A stretch of 47,127 nucleotides of DNA from Nevskia sp. (GTDB taxonomy: Bacteria > Pseudomonadota > Gammaproteobacteria > Nevskiales > Nevskiaceae), in NCBI GenBank assembly GCA_031291075.1, contig JARLJS010000159.1, positions 1-47,127 on the forward strand. Direction: 5' to 3'. Below, in pieces: positions 8,702-17,046 of this stretch. Within the stretch, counting starts at the first letter, position 1. Each line of letters begins with the position of its first letter. The position numbers and the translations under genes were made by a program. The notes under the pieces were generated by a model, which did no database searches, had not been told where the DNA came from, and saw only the letters and a program-made list of their open reading frames with translations.

Positions 8702-11239
8702 CTAGGCCGCCGACTGGCTGGCGCCCTTCTGCAACAGGCCGAGCAGCCGGTTGCGCCGGTCCATCCGCAGCGAGTCGGCCAGCTCGGCGAGGGTTGCGGA
8801 CCAGGCGGGGTCGGAGCCGACGCTTTCGACCAGCCCGCCCAGTGCGGCGTCGTCCAGGGCGTCCAGCAGGTCCGCCAGGCGCTGCTTGCCGGCGGGGTTC
8901 ATCAGCGCGGTCAGGGGCAGCAGATCGGGCCATAGCCGGTTGCGGGCCGCCGCCTGCAGGATTGCGCTCAGCGAGGAGTCGCTGAGCGATTCGACCAGGC
9001 CGGCCACCCGCTTGCGGGCGGCCTGTCCCATCAGGCCGATCAGGGGCAGCAGGTCGTCCCAGTGCTGCCCCTGATCTGCAACGCGCAGGATCTCGGCCAG
9101 CGCCGGGTCGCTGAGGGACTCGGCCAGGTGGGCCATGCGCTGTCTGCCGGCCGCGTCCATGGTGCCGATCACCGGCAGCAGGTCGCTCCACAGGCGGGCG
9201 TCCTCGGCCGCGCGCAGCACCGCGCCGAGCGCCGGCTCGCTGAGCGAACCCACCAAGGCGCCCAGACGTTGCCGGGCCGGACGCTCCATCCCGCCGATCA
9301 GGGGCAGCAGGTCGTTCCACAGACCACGCTGGCCGGCCGCCTGCACGATACCGGCCAGGCCACCCTCGCTGAGCGATTCCACCAGCCCCGCCACGCGCTG
9401 CCGGGCGGCGGCGTCCATGCGTCCGATCAGGGGGAGCAGGTCGTTCCACAGCGCGTGCTGCTCGGCGATCCGCACGATCTCCGCCAGGGCGGTGCCGCTG
9501 AGCGAAGCGACCAGCCCGCTGAGCCGTTCCTTCGCGGCGGGCTCCATCAGCCCGAGCAGCGGGAGCAGTTTGTGCCACAGCCTGCCTCGTTCGGCCGCCT
9601 GCAGTACGCCGGCCAGGGCGGTATCGCTGAGCGATTCCACCAGTCCGGCGATCCGCTTGCGGGCGCCCGGCACCATGCGGCCGATGAGGGGTAGCAGGTC
9701 GCTCCACAAGCTGCCTTGCTCGGCCGCCTGCACCACGCCGGCGAGGGCGGCATCGCTGAGCGACTCGACCAGGCCGGTGACGCGCTGCCTGGCGGCGGGT
9801 TCCATCAGCTCGATCAGTGGCAGCAGATCGCTCCACAAGCTGCCCTGCTCGGCCGCCCGCAGTACGCCGGCCAGGGCGGCATCGCTGAGCGACTCGACCA
9901 GGCCGGCCAGACGCTGCCGCGCGGCCGGGTCCATGCGGCCGATGAGGGGTAGCAGGTCGCTCCACAAGCTGCCTTGCTCGGCCGCCTGCACCACGCCGGC
10001 GAGGGCTGTGTCGCTGAGCGATTCGACCAGGCCGGTGAGGCGTTGCCTGGCGGCGGGTTCCATCTGGCCGATCAGGGGCAGCAGGTCGTTCCACAAGCGG
10101 CCCTGTTCGGCCGCCTGCACGACGCCGGCGAGAGCGGTGTCGCTGAGCGACTCGACCAAGCCGGCCAGGCGCTGCCGCGCGGCCGGGTCCATGCGGCCGA
10201 TCAGGGGCAGCAGATCGCTCCACAATCCGCGCTGCTCCGTCGCCTGCACGATGCCGGCCAGCGCGGTATCGCTGAGCAGGCTCACCAGTCCGGTCACGCG
10301 CTGTTTGGCGGCAGCTTCCATCAAGCCGATCAGGGGCAGCAGATCGGGCCACAGGCTGTTGTCCTCGGCGGACCTGAGGATGCCCTGCAGCGCCTCGTCG
10401 CTGAGCGTCTCCACGAAGTGCGTGAGGCGCCGCTTGCCGGCGGTTTCCATCAGGCCGATCACCGGCAGGATCTCGTCCCACAGGTCGCAGTTCTGCGAGG
10501 AGACGATCATCTGCCTGACCGCGTCGTCCGGCAGCGCGGCGGCGATATTGGCCATCTTGCGCTGCCAGCCCAGGTCCACCTGGTTCATCAGAGACAGCGC
10601 CTCCGGCCATAGCTCGTCGCCCATCTGGGCGGCGGCGGCCACCAGGTGGCGCAGCCGTTGTTCCGGCAGCACCGCCACGATCTCGTTCAGGCGGGACGGG
10701 TCCTCGACGAAGAAGGCAATGCGCAACAGCGTCTCGTCGTCTTTCTCGGCCTCCAGCACCGCGCGGATCGATTTGAGCGGCACGCTGTTGACGAAGCGCC
10801 CCATCACGATGAATTCCTTGCGCCCGGACAACTCTGCGGCTACTCGCACGACCTCCTCGACCGGCGTGGCGGCGATCAGCTCGGTGGTCTGCCGCGGATC
10901 GAGCAGCACGCACACGTCGGCAAGAAACGGGGTGGGCAGGCGGCGTGTGATGTCCACCGCGCGCTCCACGTTCATCTGCCCGGCGACGCGCGCGCACAGC
11001 AGCGGGCCGAACACCTTCTCGGCAATGCGGGCGATCAGGGCTGCCGGCAGCAGACGGCTGGCCGAGGCCAGGTTGTGCAGCATCTTGCGATCGCCGTCGA
11101 ACAGGCTCGCGGTGGCCTGCTCGCGGAGGGCGCGGATGGCCAGGGCGTCAACGTGGGACAGGAATTCCAGCTGCTCGGGCGGCGTGCCGAGCAGGCGTGC
11201 CAGCTTCATGATTTCGGCGCGGCGGGCGAGGTGGCTCAT
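8702..11239 (-). CDS. Large 43-residue-repeat alpha-helical protein, unknown function
   Basis: An 845-residue protein that I do not recognise. Seen: residues 1 to about 230 are irregular amphipathic helices (MSHLARRAEIMKLARLLG; LLDPRQTTELIAATPVEEVV) without a signal peptide or membrane segment. The rest is about 14 tandem units of 43 residues (129 bp) of the form LVESLSDxALAGVVQAAEQxxLWSDLLPLIGxMxPAARQRLxG. Each unit is predicted to be three helices, so the protein should form an alpha-solenoid. Outer units are degenerate and central ones nearly identical. It lies 16 bp after a 72-residue gene and 177 bp before the DUF1302 gene, all on the same strand. The layout suggests a cytoplasmic scaffold or protein-binding factor for the envelope set; this is inference only. 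Confidence 0.85.
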   Translation of the reverse strand: MSHLARRAEIMKLARLLGTPPEQLEFLSHVDALAIRALREQATASLFDGDRKMLHNLASASRLLPAALIARIAEKVFGPLLCARVAGQMNVERAVDITRRLPTPFLADVCVLLDPRQTTELIAATPVEEVVRVAAELSGRKEFIVMGRFVNSVPLKSIRAVLEAEKDDETLLRIAFFVEDPSRLNEIVAVLPEQRLRHLVAAAAQMGDELWPEALSLMNQVDLGWQRKMANIAAALPDDAVRQMIVSSQNCDLWDEILPVIGLMETAGKRRLTHFVETLSDEALQGILRSAEDNSLWPDLLPLIGLMEAAAKQRVTGLVSLLSDTALAGIVQATEQRGLWSDLLPLIGRMDPAARQRLAGLVESLSDTALAGVVQAAEQGRLWNDLLPLIGQMEPAARQRLTGLVESLSDTALAGVVQAAEQGSLWSDLLPLIGRMDPAARQRLAGLVESLSDAALAGVLRAAEQGSLWSDLLPLIELMEPAARQRVTGLVESLSDAALAGVVQAAEQGSLWSDLLPLIGRMVPGARKRIAGLVESLSDTALAGVLQAAERGRLWHKLLPLLGLMEPAAKERLSGLVASLSGTALAEIVRIAEQHALWNDLLPLIGRMDAAARQRVAGLVESLSEGGLAGIVQAAGQRGLWNDLLPLIGGMERPARQRLGALVGSLSEPALGAVLRAAEDARLWSDLLPVIGTMDAAGRQRMAHLAESLSDPALAEILRVADQGQHWDDLLPLIGLMGQAARKRVAGLVESLSDSSLSAILQAAARNRLWPDLLPLTALMNPAGKQRLADLLDALDDAALGGLVESVGSDPAWSATLAELADSLRMDRRNRLLGLLQKGASQSAA
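8968..10770 (-). repeat. 129-bp tandem coding repeats
   Basis: The repeat protein's units recur every 129 bp. The block CGCTGAGCGA(C/T)TCGACCA, for example, recurs at 129-bp steps (near 9885, 10014 and 10143). Bases 9673-9748 are identical to 9931-10006 (76 bp, offset 258 = two units). This points to recent unit duplication or gene conversion, not ancient repeats under protein-level selection alone. Boundaries are approximate because the outer units are degenerate. Confidence 0.85.
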
Positions 11240-11255
11240 TGCGGGTCCATCCGGT

Positions 11256-11474
11256 TCAACTGTAGAAGATCTTGCGCACGGCGCCGCGCAGCAGCGCCGG
11301 CACGTGATGCAGTGCGCCTTCCATGGCCTGTTCGATCTGTTGACGCTGCAGGCGCCTGGCTTCGCCCAGGGCGGCGGTGAGCCGGTCGAGTTCCTGCGCG
11401 CCCAGCGCCGCGATCGGCCGTGGCGGCTCCGCGCCGAGCTCCTTGACCAGAGCCCGCAGGCTAGTATCGTTCAT
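11256..11474 (-). CDS. Small helical protein, partner of the repeat protein (unknown)
   Basis: A 72-residue protein read from the ATG at 11474. It looks wholly helical: an N-terminal segment (MNDTSLRALVKELGAE), a central charged helix (QELDRLTAALGEARRLQRQQIEQAMEGALHH) and a basic hydrophobic tail (LRGAVRKIFYS). No family is recognised and there is no signal peptide or membrane span. It is 16 bp upstream of the large repeat gene, so the two are very likely co-transcribed. Its only Shine-Dalgarno-like sequence (GGGGAA) lies within a 14-bp dyad just upstream. A longer reading to 11558 is less likely because that segment has no coding character. Confidence 0.7.
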   Translation of the reverse strand: MNDTSLRALVKELGAEPPRPIAALGAQELDRLTAALGEARRLQRQQIEQAMEGALHHVPALLRGAVRKIFYS

Positions 11475-11813
11475 CGATGTCGATTCCCCAGGGAATGTCC
11501 CCAAATGCCCGTTGCGTACGGGCGTTTTAGCATGGTGCGGCAGGCGGCGAGGGGCCAATGGGCCTCGCTCGAATCACCGGCCGGCTTGCGGGAACTTGCT
11601 GGTGATGATGGAAAAGCGTCATTGGCTGTGAAACTTCGTGCGTGTGTCCATACGGCATATCCACCGCGCGACGACGCCTGTTACAGTGCAGAAAATCACG
11701 CGTGGAACCGCGTTGCGCGGCGTTCCAGGTGACAACGATGCGGCGGCAGCTGCGCGGCCGGGGCCCGGATGTCCAGGGCAGCGGCATCCGCCCGACACAA
11801 GGAGGAGTACGAC
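11475..11813. other. Divergent intergenic region, 339 bp
   Basis: This separates the minus-strand small/repeat genes from the plus-strand YCF48/RND genes and should carry both promoters. Visible elements are a 14-bp dyad ATTCCC-CA-GGGAAT at 11483-11496 next to the small gene's start, a short hairpin GCCCGT/ACGGGC at 11507-11523 followed by GTTTT, and a possible minus-10 TTACAGT near 11690 for the plus strand. No protein or RNA gene is supported. Confidence 0.55.
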
Positions 11814-12890
11814 ATGGCTGCCTGCACGCGGGCGAAGGGGAATTGGGGGGCGGCGGCGTTGCTGCTGTCGCTGTTGGCGGGCGCAGGTCCGGCCCAGGCG
11901 ATCGATACGATGGTCCCCCGGCCGGCGGAACCCGCGCCCAAGGCGGCGCACTCGATCCTGCTCGACCTCGCTTTCACCGGCCAGCGTTACGTCAGCGTTG
12001 GACAGCGTGGGGATATCCTGGTTTCGGATGACGCGCGCGAGTGGAAGCAGGTGCCGGGGCCGGTGCGGCAGATGCTGAACCGCGTGCGCTTCGTCGACCA
12101 GCAATACGGCTGGGCGGTGGGCTACGACGGCGTGATCCTGAATACGCGCGACGGCGGCCTCACCTGGATCCTGCAGAACTTCGACCCGAAGGCCGGCCTG
12201 CCGTTCTTCGACGTGGCGTTCCTCGACCGCAGCCATGGTATCGCCGTGGGCGCGCGCGGGCTGCTCAAGCACAGCGACGACGGCGGCGCCAGCTGGCAGG
12301 ACATCAATGCCGACTTCGTCTCCCTGGGCCTGAATCTCTATTCCATCTGCCGTCTCAAGGACGGCACCCTGCTGATCACCGGCGAGCGCGGCATGCTGGC
12401 CCGCTCCGTCGACGGCGGCGCCACCTGGTCGATGCTGCAGTCGCCGTACGCCGGCTCGCTGTTCGGGGCGGTGCCGGACGGCGAGGCGGGGGCCGTGGTG
12501 TTCGGCATGCGCGGCAAGATCTATCGGGTCGAGCACGTTGCCACCGTCCCGACCGAGGATCCGAAGCACTGGGACGAGATGTCGTCGCAGGCCCTCACCG
12601 GCGCCGAGCGGCCTTCCGAGTCGGCGGCGGTGATCAGCGTACCCGGCTGGACGCCGCTGAACTGCCCGGTCAAGCAGGGCCTGTTCGGCGGCGTGCGCAC
12701 CGCCGGCGGCGGTATCGTGCTGGTGGGTGCCGACGGCACCGTGGTGACGGCGGCGGCCGGCGCGACGGAGTTCACCCTGCAGAGCAATCCAAGCAACGTG
12801 CCGTTCGCGGCGGTGCTGCCGCAGAAGGACGGTTTGCTGGTGGTGGGACGTAATGGCGTACAGCATCTGCAGTGGAGCGCGGTTCCATGA
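11814..12890 (+). CDS. YCF48/BNR-like beta-propeller protein
   Basis: A 358-residue exported protein. Seen: a signal peptide (GAAALLLSLLAGAGPAQA, cleavage about residue 29) and repeated blade motifs of the photosystem-assembly YCF48/BNR kind: SVGQRGDILVSDD, AVGYDGVILNTRDGGLTW, AVGARGLLKHSDDGGASW, ITGERGMLARSVDGGATW and FGMRGKIYR. The start is the ATG at 11814, eight bases after a strong AAGGAGG (11799-11805). Its stop overlaps the start of the RND transporter gene by four bases (ATGA). Homologues sit beside RND transporters of this type and probably act as periplasmic partners; the exact role is unknown. Confidence 0.9.
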   Translation: MAACTRAKGNWGAAALLLSLLAGAGPAQAIDTMVPRPAEPAPKAAHSILLDLAFTGQRYVSVGQRGDILVSDDAREWKQVPGPVRQMLNRVRFVDQQYGWAVGYDGVILNTRDGGLTWILQNFDPKAGLPFFDVAFLDRSHGIAVGARGLLKHSDDGGASWQDINADFVSLGLNLYSICRLKDGTLLITGERGMLARSVDGGATWSMLQSPYAGSLFGAVPDGEAGAVVFGMRGKIYRVEHVATVPTEDPKHWDEMSSQALTGAERPSESAAVISVPGWTPLNCPVKQGLFGGVRTAGGGIVLVGADGTVVTAAAGATEFTLQSNPSNVPFAAVLPQKDGLLVVGRNGVQHLQWSAVP

Positions 12891-15409
12891 GCAATACCCA
12901 GGGGCAGGCCCTTACGTTCACGCAGAAGATCCTGCGGTTCGTCGAGCCCATCATCTTCGGCCGGCGCCGGCTGATGCTGGTCGTGCTCGGCCTGATCACG
13001 CTGTTCTTCGGCGTGGAGGCGATGCAGGCGCAGATCGACGCCGGCTGGCTCAAGATGGTGCCGCTGAGCCATCCCTACATGCAGGTGTTCCGCAAGTACT
13101 ACAAGGACTTCGGCAGCGCCAACACGGTGCTGATCGAGCTGCACCAAAAACAGGGCGACATCTACAACGAAAAGTTCCTCAACGCCTTGGAGAAGGTCAC
13201 CGACGACGTGTTCCTGATGCCGGGCGTGGACCGCTCGCACGTGCTGTCGCTGTTCACACCCAACGTCTACTATCTCGAGGTCACCGAGGACGGCCTGGCC
13301 GGCTCCAACGTGATCCCGGCGAACTACCAGCCCAGCCCGGAGATGTTCGCCAAGGTACGCTCGAACGTGGCCAAGGCCAGCGTGATCGGCCGCCTGGTAT
13401 CCAAGGATGAGAAGGGCGCGATGGTGGTCGCCGAGCTGCTCGACGACGTCGACGCCAACAGCGCCCAGCCGACGTTGAAGGACTTCGTCGAGAAGGGCCA
13501 CCGTATCAACGCCATCCTGACCAGCCCCGAGCACAAGGGCCTGCGCGAAGTGGCTGGCCAGGTGTGGGACGTGGTGCGGGAGCCGCCCTCGGCCGGGGGC
13601 AAGCTGTCCTACCAGGCGGTGGCGCAGCGGCTGGAGCAGATCCGCCACACCTACGAGACCGACAACATCGAGATCCACATCGTCGGCTTCGCCAAGGTGG
13701 TGGGCGACCTGTCCGATGCCGCGCTGGAGGTGGTGGGCTTCTTCTTCGTCGCCCTCATCCTCACCAGCCTGCTGCTGTGGCTGTACGTCGGCTCTTTGCG
13801 GCTGGCCATGCTGCCGATGGGTTGCGCCATCGTCTGCATCATCTGGGAATTCGGCGCGCTGCGCGCGGCCGGCTTCGGCCTCGACCCGTTCGCCATGCTG
13901 GTGCCGTTCCTGGTGCTGGCGGTGAGCGTCAGCCACGGCGTGCAGTACGTCAATTCCTGGGCCGACGAGGTGGCCAAGGGCGAAAGCAGCTACAACGCCT
14001 CGCTCTACACCTTCCGCGCGCTCGCCATCGCCGGCACCATCGCCATCCTGGCCGACGTGGCGGGCGTGGCCACCATCTACCTGATCCCGATCGAGATCAT
14101 CCGCGAGATGTCGCTCAACGCGGTGTTCGGCATGCTGGCGATCATCATCACCAACAAGGTGCTGATGCCGATCTGGCTGTCATACGTCAAGCTCGGCGAC
14201 GTCGAGGGCTTCAAGCGCGCCCAGGCCAAGCGCGAGGCCTTTGGCGACACCTTGTGGCGGCGCCTGGCCAAGGTGACGCACCCGAAGCCGGCCCTGACCG
14301 TGCTGGTAATCTCCGGCGCGCTGCTGGGCTGGGCGGTGTGGATGTATCCCAAGCTGCAGATCGGCGACGTCCAGGCCGGCGTGCCGGAGCTGCGTCCCAA
14401 CTCGCGCCTGAACCAGGACGCGCGCGTGATCTCCGACAATTACGCCATCGGCATCGACATGTTCAAGGTCATCGCCGAAGGCAAGCCCGACGGCTGCGTC
14501 GACTACGACGAGATGGCCGAGATCGACCATTTCTCCTGGCGCATGGAAAACACCGCCGGTGTGCAGGGCGTGATGTCGCTGCTGACCTACGCCAAGGTGG
14601 CCAACAGCGGCCTCAACGAGATGCGCCTCAACGCCGAGGTGGTGCCGCGCAATCCGCATTCGCTGGTGGCGGCCACCTCGCTGCTGCCGCCCAACAAGGA
14701 TTTCGCCAACACGGACTGCAGCGCGCTGCCGGTGTTCATCTTCACCCAGGACCACCGCGCCCAGACCATCGCCCACATCGTCGACGAGGTGAAGCGCTTC
14801 AACGCTCAGAACAAGGCCGATGGCGGCGAGGTCAACTTCGCCCTGGCCAGTGGCAACGTCGGCGTGATGGCGGCGTCCAACGAGGTGGTGAAGGCGCAGG
14901 AATACCGCGTGGTGCTGTGGGTCTACGCGGTGATCATCGTGTTCCTGTTCCTGTCCTATCGCACGCTGTCGGGTGTCTTGTGCGTGATCCTGCCGCTGGG
15001 CCTGGTGTCCGCGCTCGGCTACGCCTTCATGATCCTGCTCGGCATCGGCATGAAGGTGTCGACCCTGCCGGTGGTGTCGCTGGCGGTCGGTATCGGCGTG
15101 GACTACGGCATCTACATCTACAGCATGCTGTCCGACGGTATCCGCCGCGGCCTGTCGATCGAAGAGGCGTACTACCAGACCCTGCGCCGCACCGGCAAGG
15201 CGGTGATCTTCATCGGCGTCGCCCTCGGCAGTACCGTCAGCACCTGGCTGTTCTCCAAGATCCAGTTCCAGGCCGACATGGGCGTGCTGCTGGTGTTCCT
15301 GTTCACCGCCAACATGTTCGGCGCGATCATCGTGCTGCCGGCGTTCGCGCACTACCTGGCGGACGAGGAGAAGAAGCACGCGGGCAAGCCTACGCTGATC
15401 GGGCACTGA
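12887..15409 (+). CDS. RND superfamily (MMPL/HpnN-like) exporter
   Basis: An 840-residue inner-membrane transporter with the duplicated RND plan. Seen: TM1 after a short N-terminus (RRRLMLVVLGLITLFFGV), a periplasmic domain of about 230 residues, a five-helix sterol-sensing-like bundle (VGFFFVALILTSLLLWLYVG through IEIIREMSLNAVFGMLAIII), then a second TM/periplasmic/five-TM half (VVSLAVGIGVDYGIYIYSML). It starts at ATG 12887 in a 4-base overlap with the YCF48 gene, with GGAG nine bases before. The size, half that of a full AcrB pair, fits hydrophobic-lipid exporters of the HpnN/MMPL class. It probably uses proton motive force to move a hydrophobic molecule across the envelope. Confidence 0.92.
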   Translation: MSNTQGQALTFTQKILRFVEPIIFGRRRLMLVVLGLITLFFGVEAMQAQIDAGWLKMVPLSHPYMQVFRKYYKDFGSANTVLIELHQKQGDIYNEKFLNALEKVTDDVFLMPGVDRSHVLSLFTPNVYYLEVTEDGLAGSNVIPANYQPSPEMFAKVRSNVAKASVIGRLVSKDEKGAMVVAELLDDVDANSAQPTLKDFVEKGHRINAILTSPEHKGLREVAGQVWDVVREPPSAGGKLSYQAVAQRLEQIRHTYETDNIEIHIVGFAKVVGDLSDAALEVVGFFFVALILTSLLLWLYVGSLRLAMLPMGCAIVCIIWEFGALRAAGFGLDPFAMLVPFLVLAVSVSHGVQYVNSWADEVAKGESSYNASLYTFRALAIAGTIAILADVAGVATIYLIPIEIIREMSLNAVFGMLAIIITNKVLMPIWLSYVKLGDVEGFKRAQAKREAFGDTLWRRLAKVTHPKPALTVLVISGALLGWAVWMYPKLQIGDVQAGVPELRPNSRLNQDARVISDNYAIGIDMFKVIAEGKPDGCVDYDEMAEIDHFSWRMENTAGVQGVMSLLTYAKVANSGLNEMRLNAEVVPRNPHSLVAATSLLPPNKDFANTDCSALPVFIFTQDHRAQTIAHIVDEVKRFNAQNKADGGEVNFALASGNVGVMAASNEVVKAQEYRVVLWVYAVIIVFLFLSYRTLSGVLCVILPLGLVSALGYAFMILLGIGMKVSTLPVVSLAVGIGVDYGIYIYSMLSDGIRRGLSIEEAYYQTLRRTGKAVIFIGVALGSTVSTWLFSKIQFQADMGVLLVFLFTANMFGAIIVLPAFAHYLADEEKKHAGKPTLIGH

Positions 15410-15457
15410 GAGAGGGGCAGCCGACCCGGACGCTGTCGTCCTGGTCCGATCCGCAGT

Positions 15458-15469
15458 AGTATGCATACT
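15458..15469. promoter_or_regulatory. 12-bp perfect palindrome upstream of the histidine kinase
   Basis: AGTATGCATACT is a perfect 12-bp palindrome in the 77-bp gap between the RND exporter and the sensor kinase. It could be an operator or part of an AT-rich minus-10 region. Nothing else in the gap looks like a terminator. Confidence 0.3.
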
Positions 15470-15486
15470 CCCGGCGTGCGGCCGGC

Positions 15487-16971
15487 ATGGTGTCGTGCCG
15501 ATGCCCGGGCGCGATGGTCCGTGTGTGCATGATCTGGCGAGCTTCGCAAGTGGCGGTTGAAGCCCCCTTGGGGGTCGGAGACATCGTCAGGCGTTACCGG
15601 TTGCGGGCGGTCGGCGTCATGCAGATCGCCTTCCTGCTCGGCGCAGCCACCGGCTGCCTGTTCTTCCTCGGCGATCCGGCCGTGTTGCGGATCACCGCCT
15701 TCGCCATGCTCTGCAGCACGGCTTCCCTGTTGCTTTCACGGCGCGGTCGCCTGTCGCTGGCGACTTTGTTGCTGGCCGTGCAGTTGTTGTACCTGCCGCC
15801 CCTGCTGGCGCTTCACGAAACCGGCATGTACGACGCGGCCATGTACCTGATGCCGGTGACGATGATGATGGTGGCGCTCACCGAGCGGCCGCGCTTCGTG
15901 TGGAGCTTCAACGCGGCCGTGTTCGCCAGCGCCTGTTTCGTCTTCTACGCCACGGTGCATGGGCTCAACGGGCAACGGCTGTCCGCCGATCCACCGCTGC
16001 ATTTTGGCCCGGACGGCTTCACCATCCTGATCATCATGGCGCTGTGTGTCTTCGTGACCGGCTATCTGTCGCAGATCATGCAGCGACTGCTGGATCGCGT
16101 GGTCGCGGACCAGGCCCAGCTCGAGCAGCGGGTGAGCGCGCGCACGGTCGAATTGAGCGAGGCGCTGGAACGCTTGAGGACGACCCAGGAGCAGCTCGTG
16201 CAGTCGGAAAAGCTGGCTTCTCTCGGCACGCTGGTGGCGGGCCTGGCGCACGAGATCAACACCCCGATCGGCGTCGGCGTCACCGCCGCCTCGCATCTGC
16301 AGGAATCGGCCGGGCGCCTGGCCTCGGCGCAGACGGCGGGAACGCTCACGCGTACGCAACTCGCCCAGTTCACCACCGACTGCGAAGCCGGCTCGAAGAT
16401 CCTGGTCAACAACCTGCAACGCGCAGCCGGGCTGGTGCAGAGCTTCAAGCAAGTGGCGGCGGACCAGGCCAGTGACGAACGCCGCACCATCGCGCTGAAA
16501 TCGTATCTGCAGGATGTGCTGCAATCGCTGCAGCCCCAGCTCAACAAGACACCTCATGCGGTCCAGCTCGACTGCGAGGAGGACCTGCAGATCGACACCG
16601 TGCCGGGCGCGCTGTCGCAGGTGGTGACCAACCTCCTGTTGAACAGCCTGCTGCACGCCTATGAACCCGGGCAGCGGGGTGCCATCCGCATTTCAGTGCG
16701 GAAGGGGGACGACTGGGTGCACCTGAGCTATGCCGACGACGGCCGGGGTATCCCGCCGGAGCATCTGGGCCGCATCTTCGAGCCGTTCTTCACTACCCGG
16801 CGTGGCCAGGGCGGCACCGGCCTGGGGCTGCACATCGTCTACAACCTGGTGCACGCGCTCCTGCGCGGAACGATCGTGGTCGGCAGCACGGGTGGCAAGG
16901 GCACCGTGTTCGACATCCGCCTGCCGCTGCGCCTGCCGGAGCCTGATCAGGCGCCCGCTGGTCCGGCGTGA
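15487..16971 (+). CDS. Membrane-bound sensor histidine kinase (orphan)
   Basis: A kinase of about 494 residues. Seen: about six hydrophobic helices between residues 42 and 195, a coiled-coil linker (QAQLEQRVSARTVELSEAL), the dimerisation/H-box LAHEINTPIG with His255, the N box (NLLLNSLLHAY), G1 DDGRGI, the F box FEPFFTT and the G2 GGTGLGLHIV. All catalytic elements are present, so autophosphorylation is expected. No response regulator is adjacent. The start is uncertain: ATGs at 15487, 15514 and 15529 all lack a clear ribosome site, and TTG at 15568 has GAAG five bases upstream. The residue numbers assume 15487. The sensed signal is unknown. Confidence 0.85.
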   Translation: MVSCRCPGAMVRVCMIWRASQVAVEAPLGVGDIVRRYRLRAVGVMQIAFLLGAATGCLFFLGDPAVLRITAFAMLCSTASLLLSRRGRLSLATLLLAVQLLYLPPLLALHETGMYDAAMYLMPVTMMMVALTERPRFVWSFNAAVFASACFVFYATVHGLNGQRLSADPPLHFGPDGFTILIIMALCVFVTGYLSQIMQRLLDRVVADQAQLEQRVSARTVELSEALERLRTTQEQLVQSEKLASLGTLVAGLAHEINTPIGVGVTAASHLQESAGRLASAQTAGTLTRTQLAQFTTDCEAGSKILVNNLQRAAGLVQSFKQVAADQASDERRTIALKSYLQDVLQSLQPQLNKTPHAVQLDCEEDLQIDTVPGALSQVVTNLLLNSLLHAYEPGQRGAIRISVRKGDDWVHLSYADDGRGIPPEHLGRIFEPFFTTRRGQGGTGLGLHIVYNLVHALLRGTIVVGSTGGKGTVFDIRLPLRLPEPDQAPAGPA

Positions 16972-16991
16972 AGCGATTGCCGTGCACCCCA

Positions 16992-17022
16992 TAAAAAAAC
17001 GGCGGAGCCGAAGCTCCGCCGT
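16992..17022 (-). terminator. Rho-independent terminator of the DUF1329 gene
   Basis: A 10-bp perfect stem (16999-17008 with 17013-17022). Read on the minus strand it has a TTCG tetraloop closed by C-G and is followed by seven T residues (ending near 16993). It lies 25 bp past the stop of the DUF1329 gene and also sits in the tail-to-tail gap after the kinase gene. On the plus strand the T-run would precede the stem, so it works mainly for the minus strand. Confidence 0.9.
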
Positions 17023-17046
17023 CCGGTCCGGCAACAGCCGGAATCG

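Noticed and set aside
9000-10700. CRISPR array suggested by regular 129-bp repeats
   Set aside because: Repeats are contiguous, coding and longer than CRISPR repeats, without unique spacers or cas genes.
8676-10997. 773-residue minus-strand ORF in another frame of the repeat gene
   Set aside because: Arg/Gly/Pro-rich frame with RPDGTRRQ-like repeats that simply mirror the 129-bp units. The frame at 8702-11239 has clean amphipathic helices, a sensible start and operon spacing.
9135-11732. 865-residue plus-strand ORF antisense to the repeat gene
   Set aside because: Ser/Arg-rich repeats mirrored from the opposite strand. It runs through the divergent promoter region and the small gene without a ribosome site.
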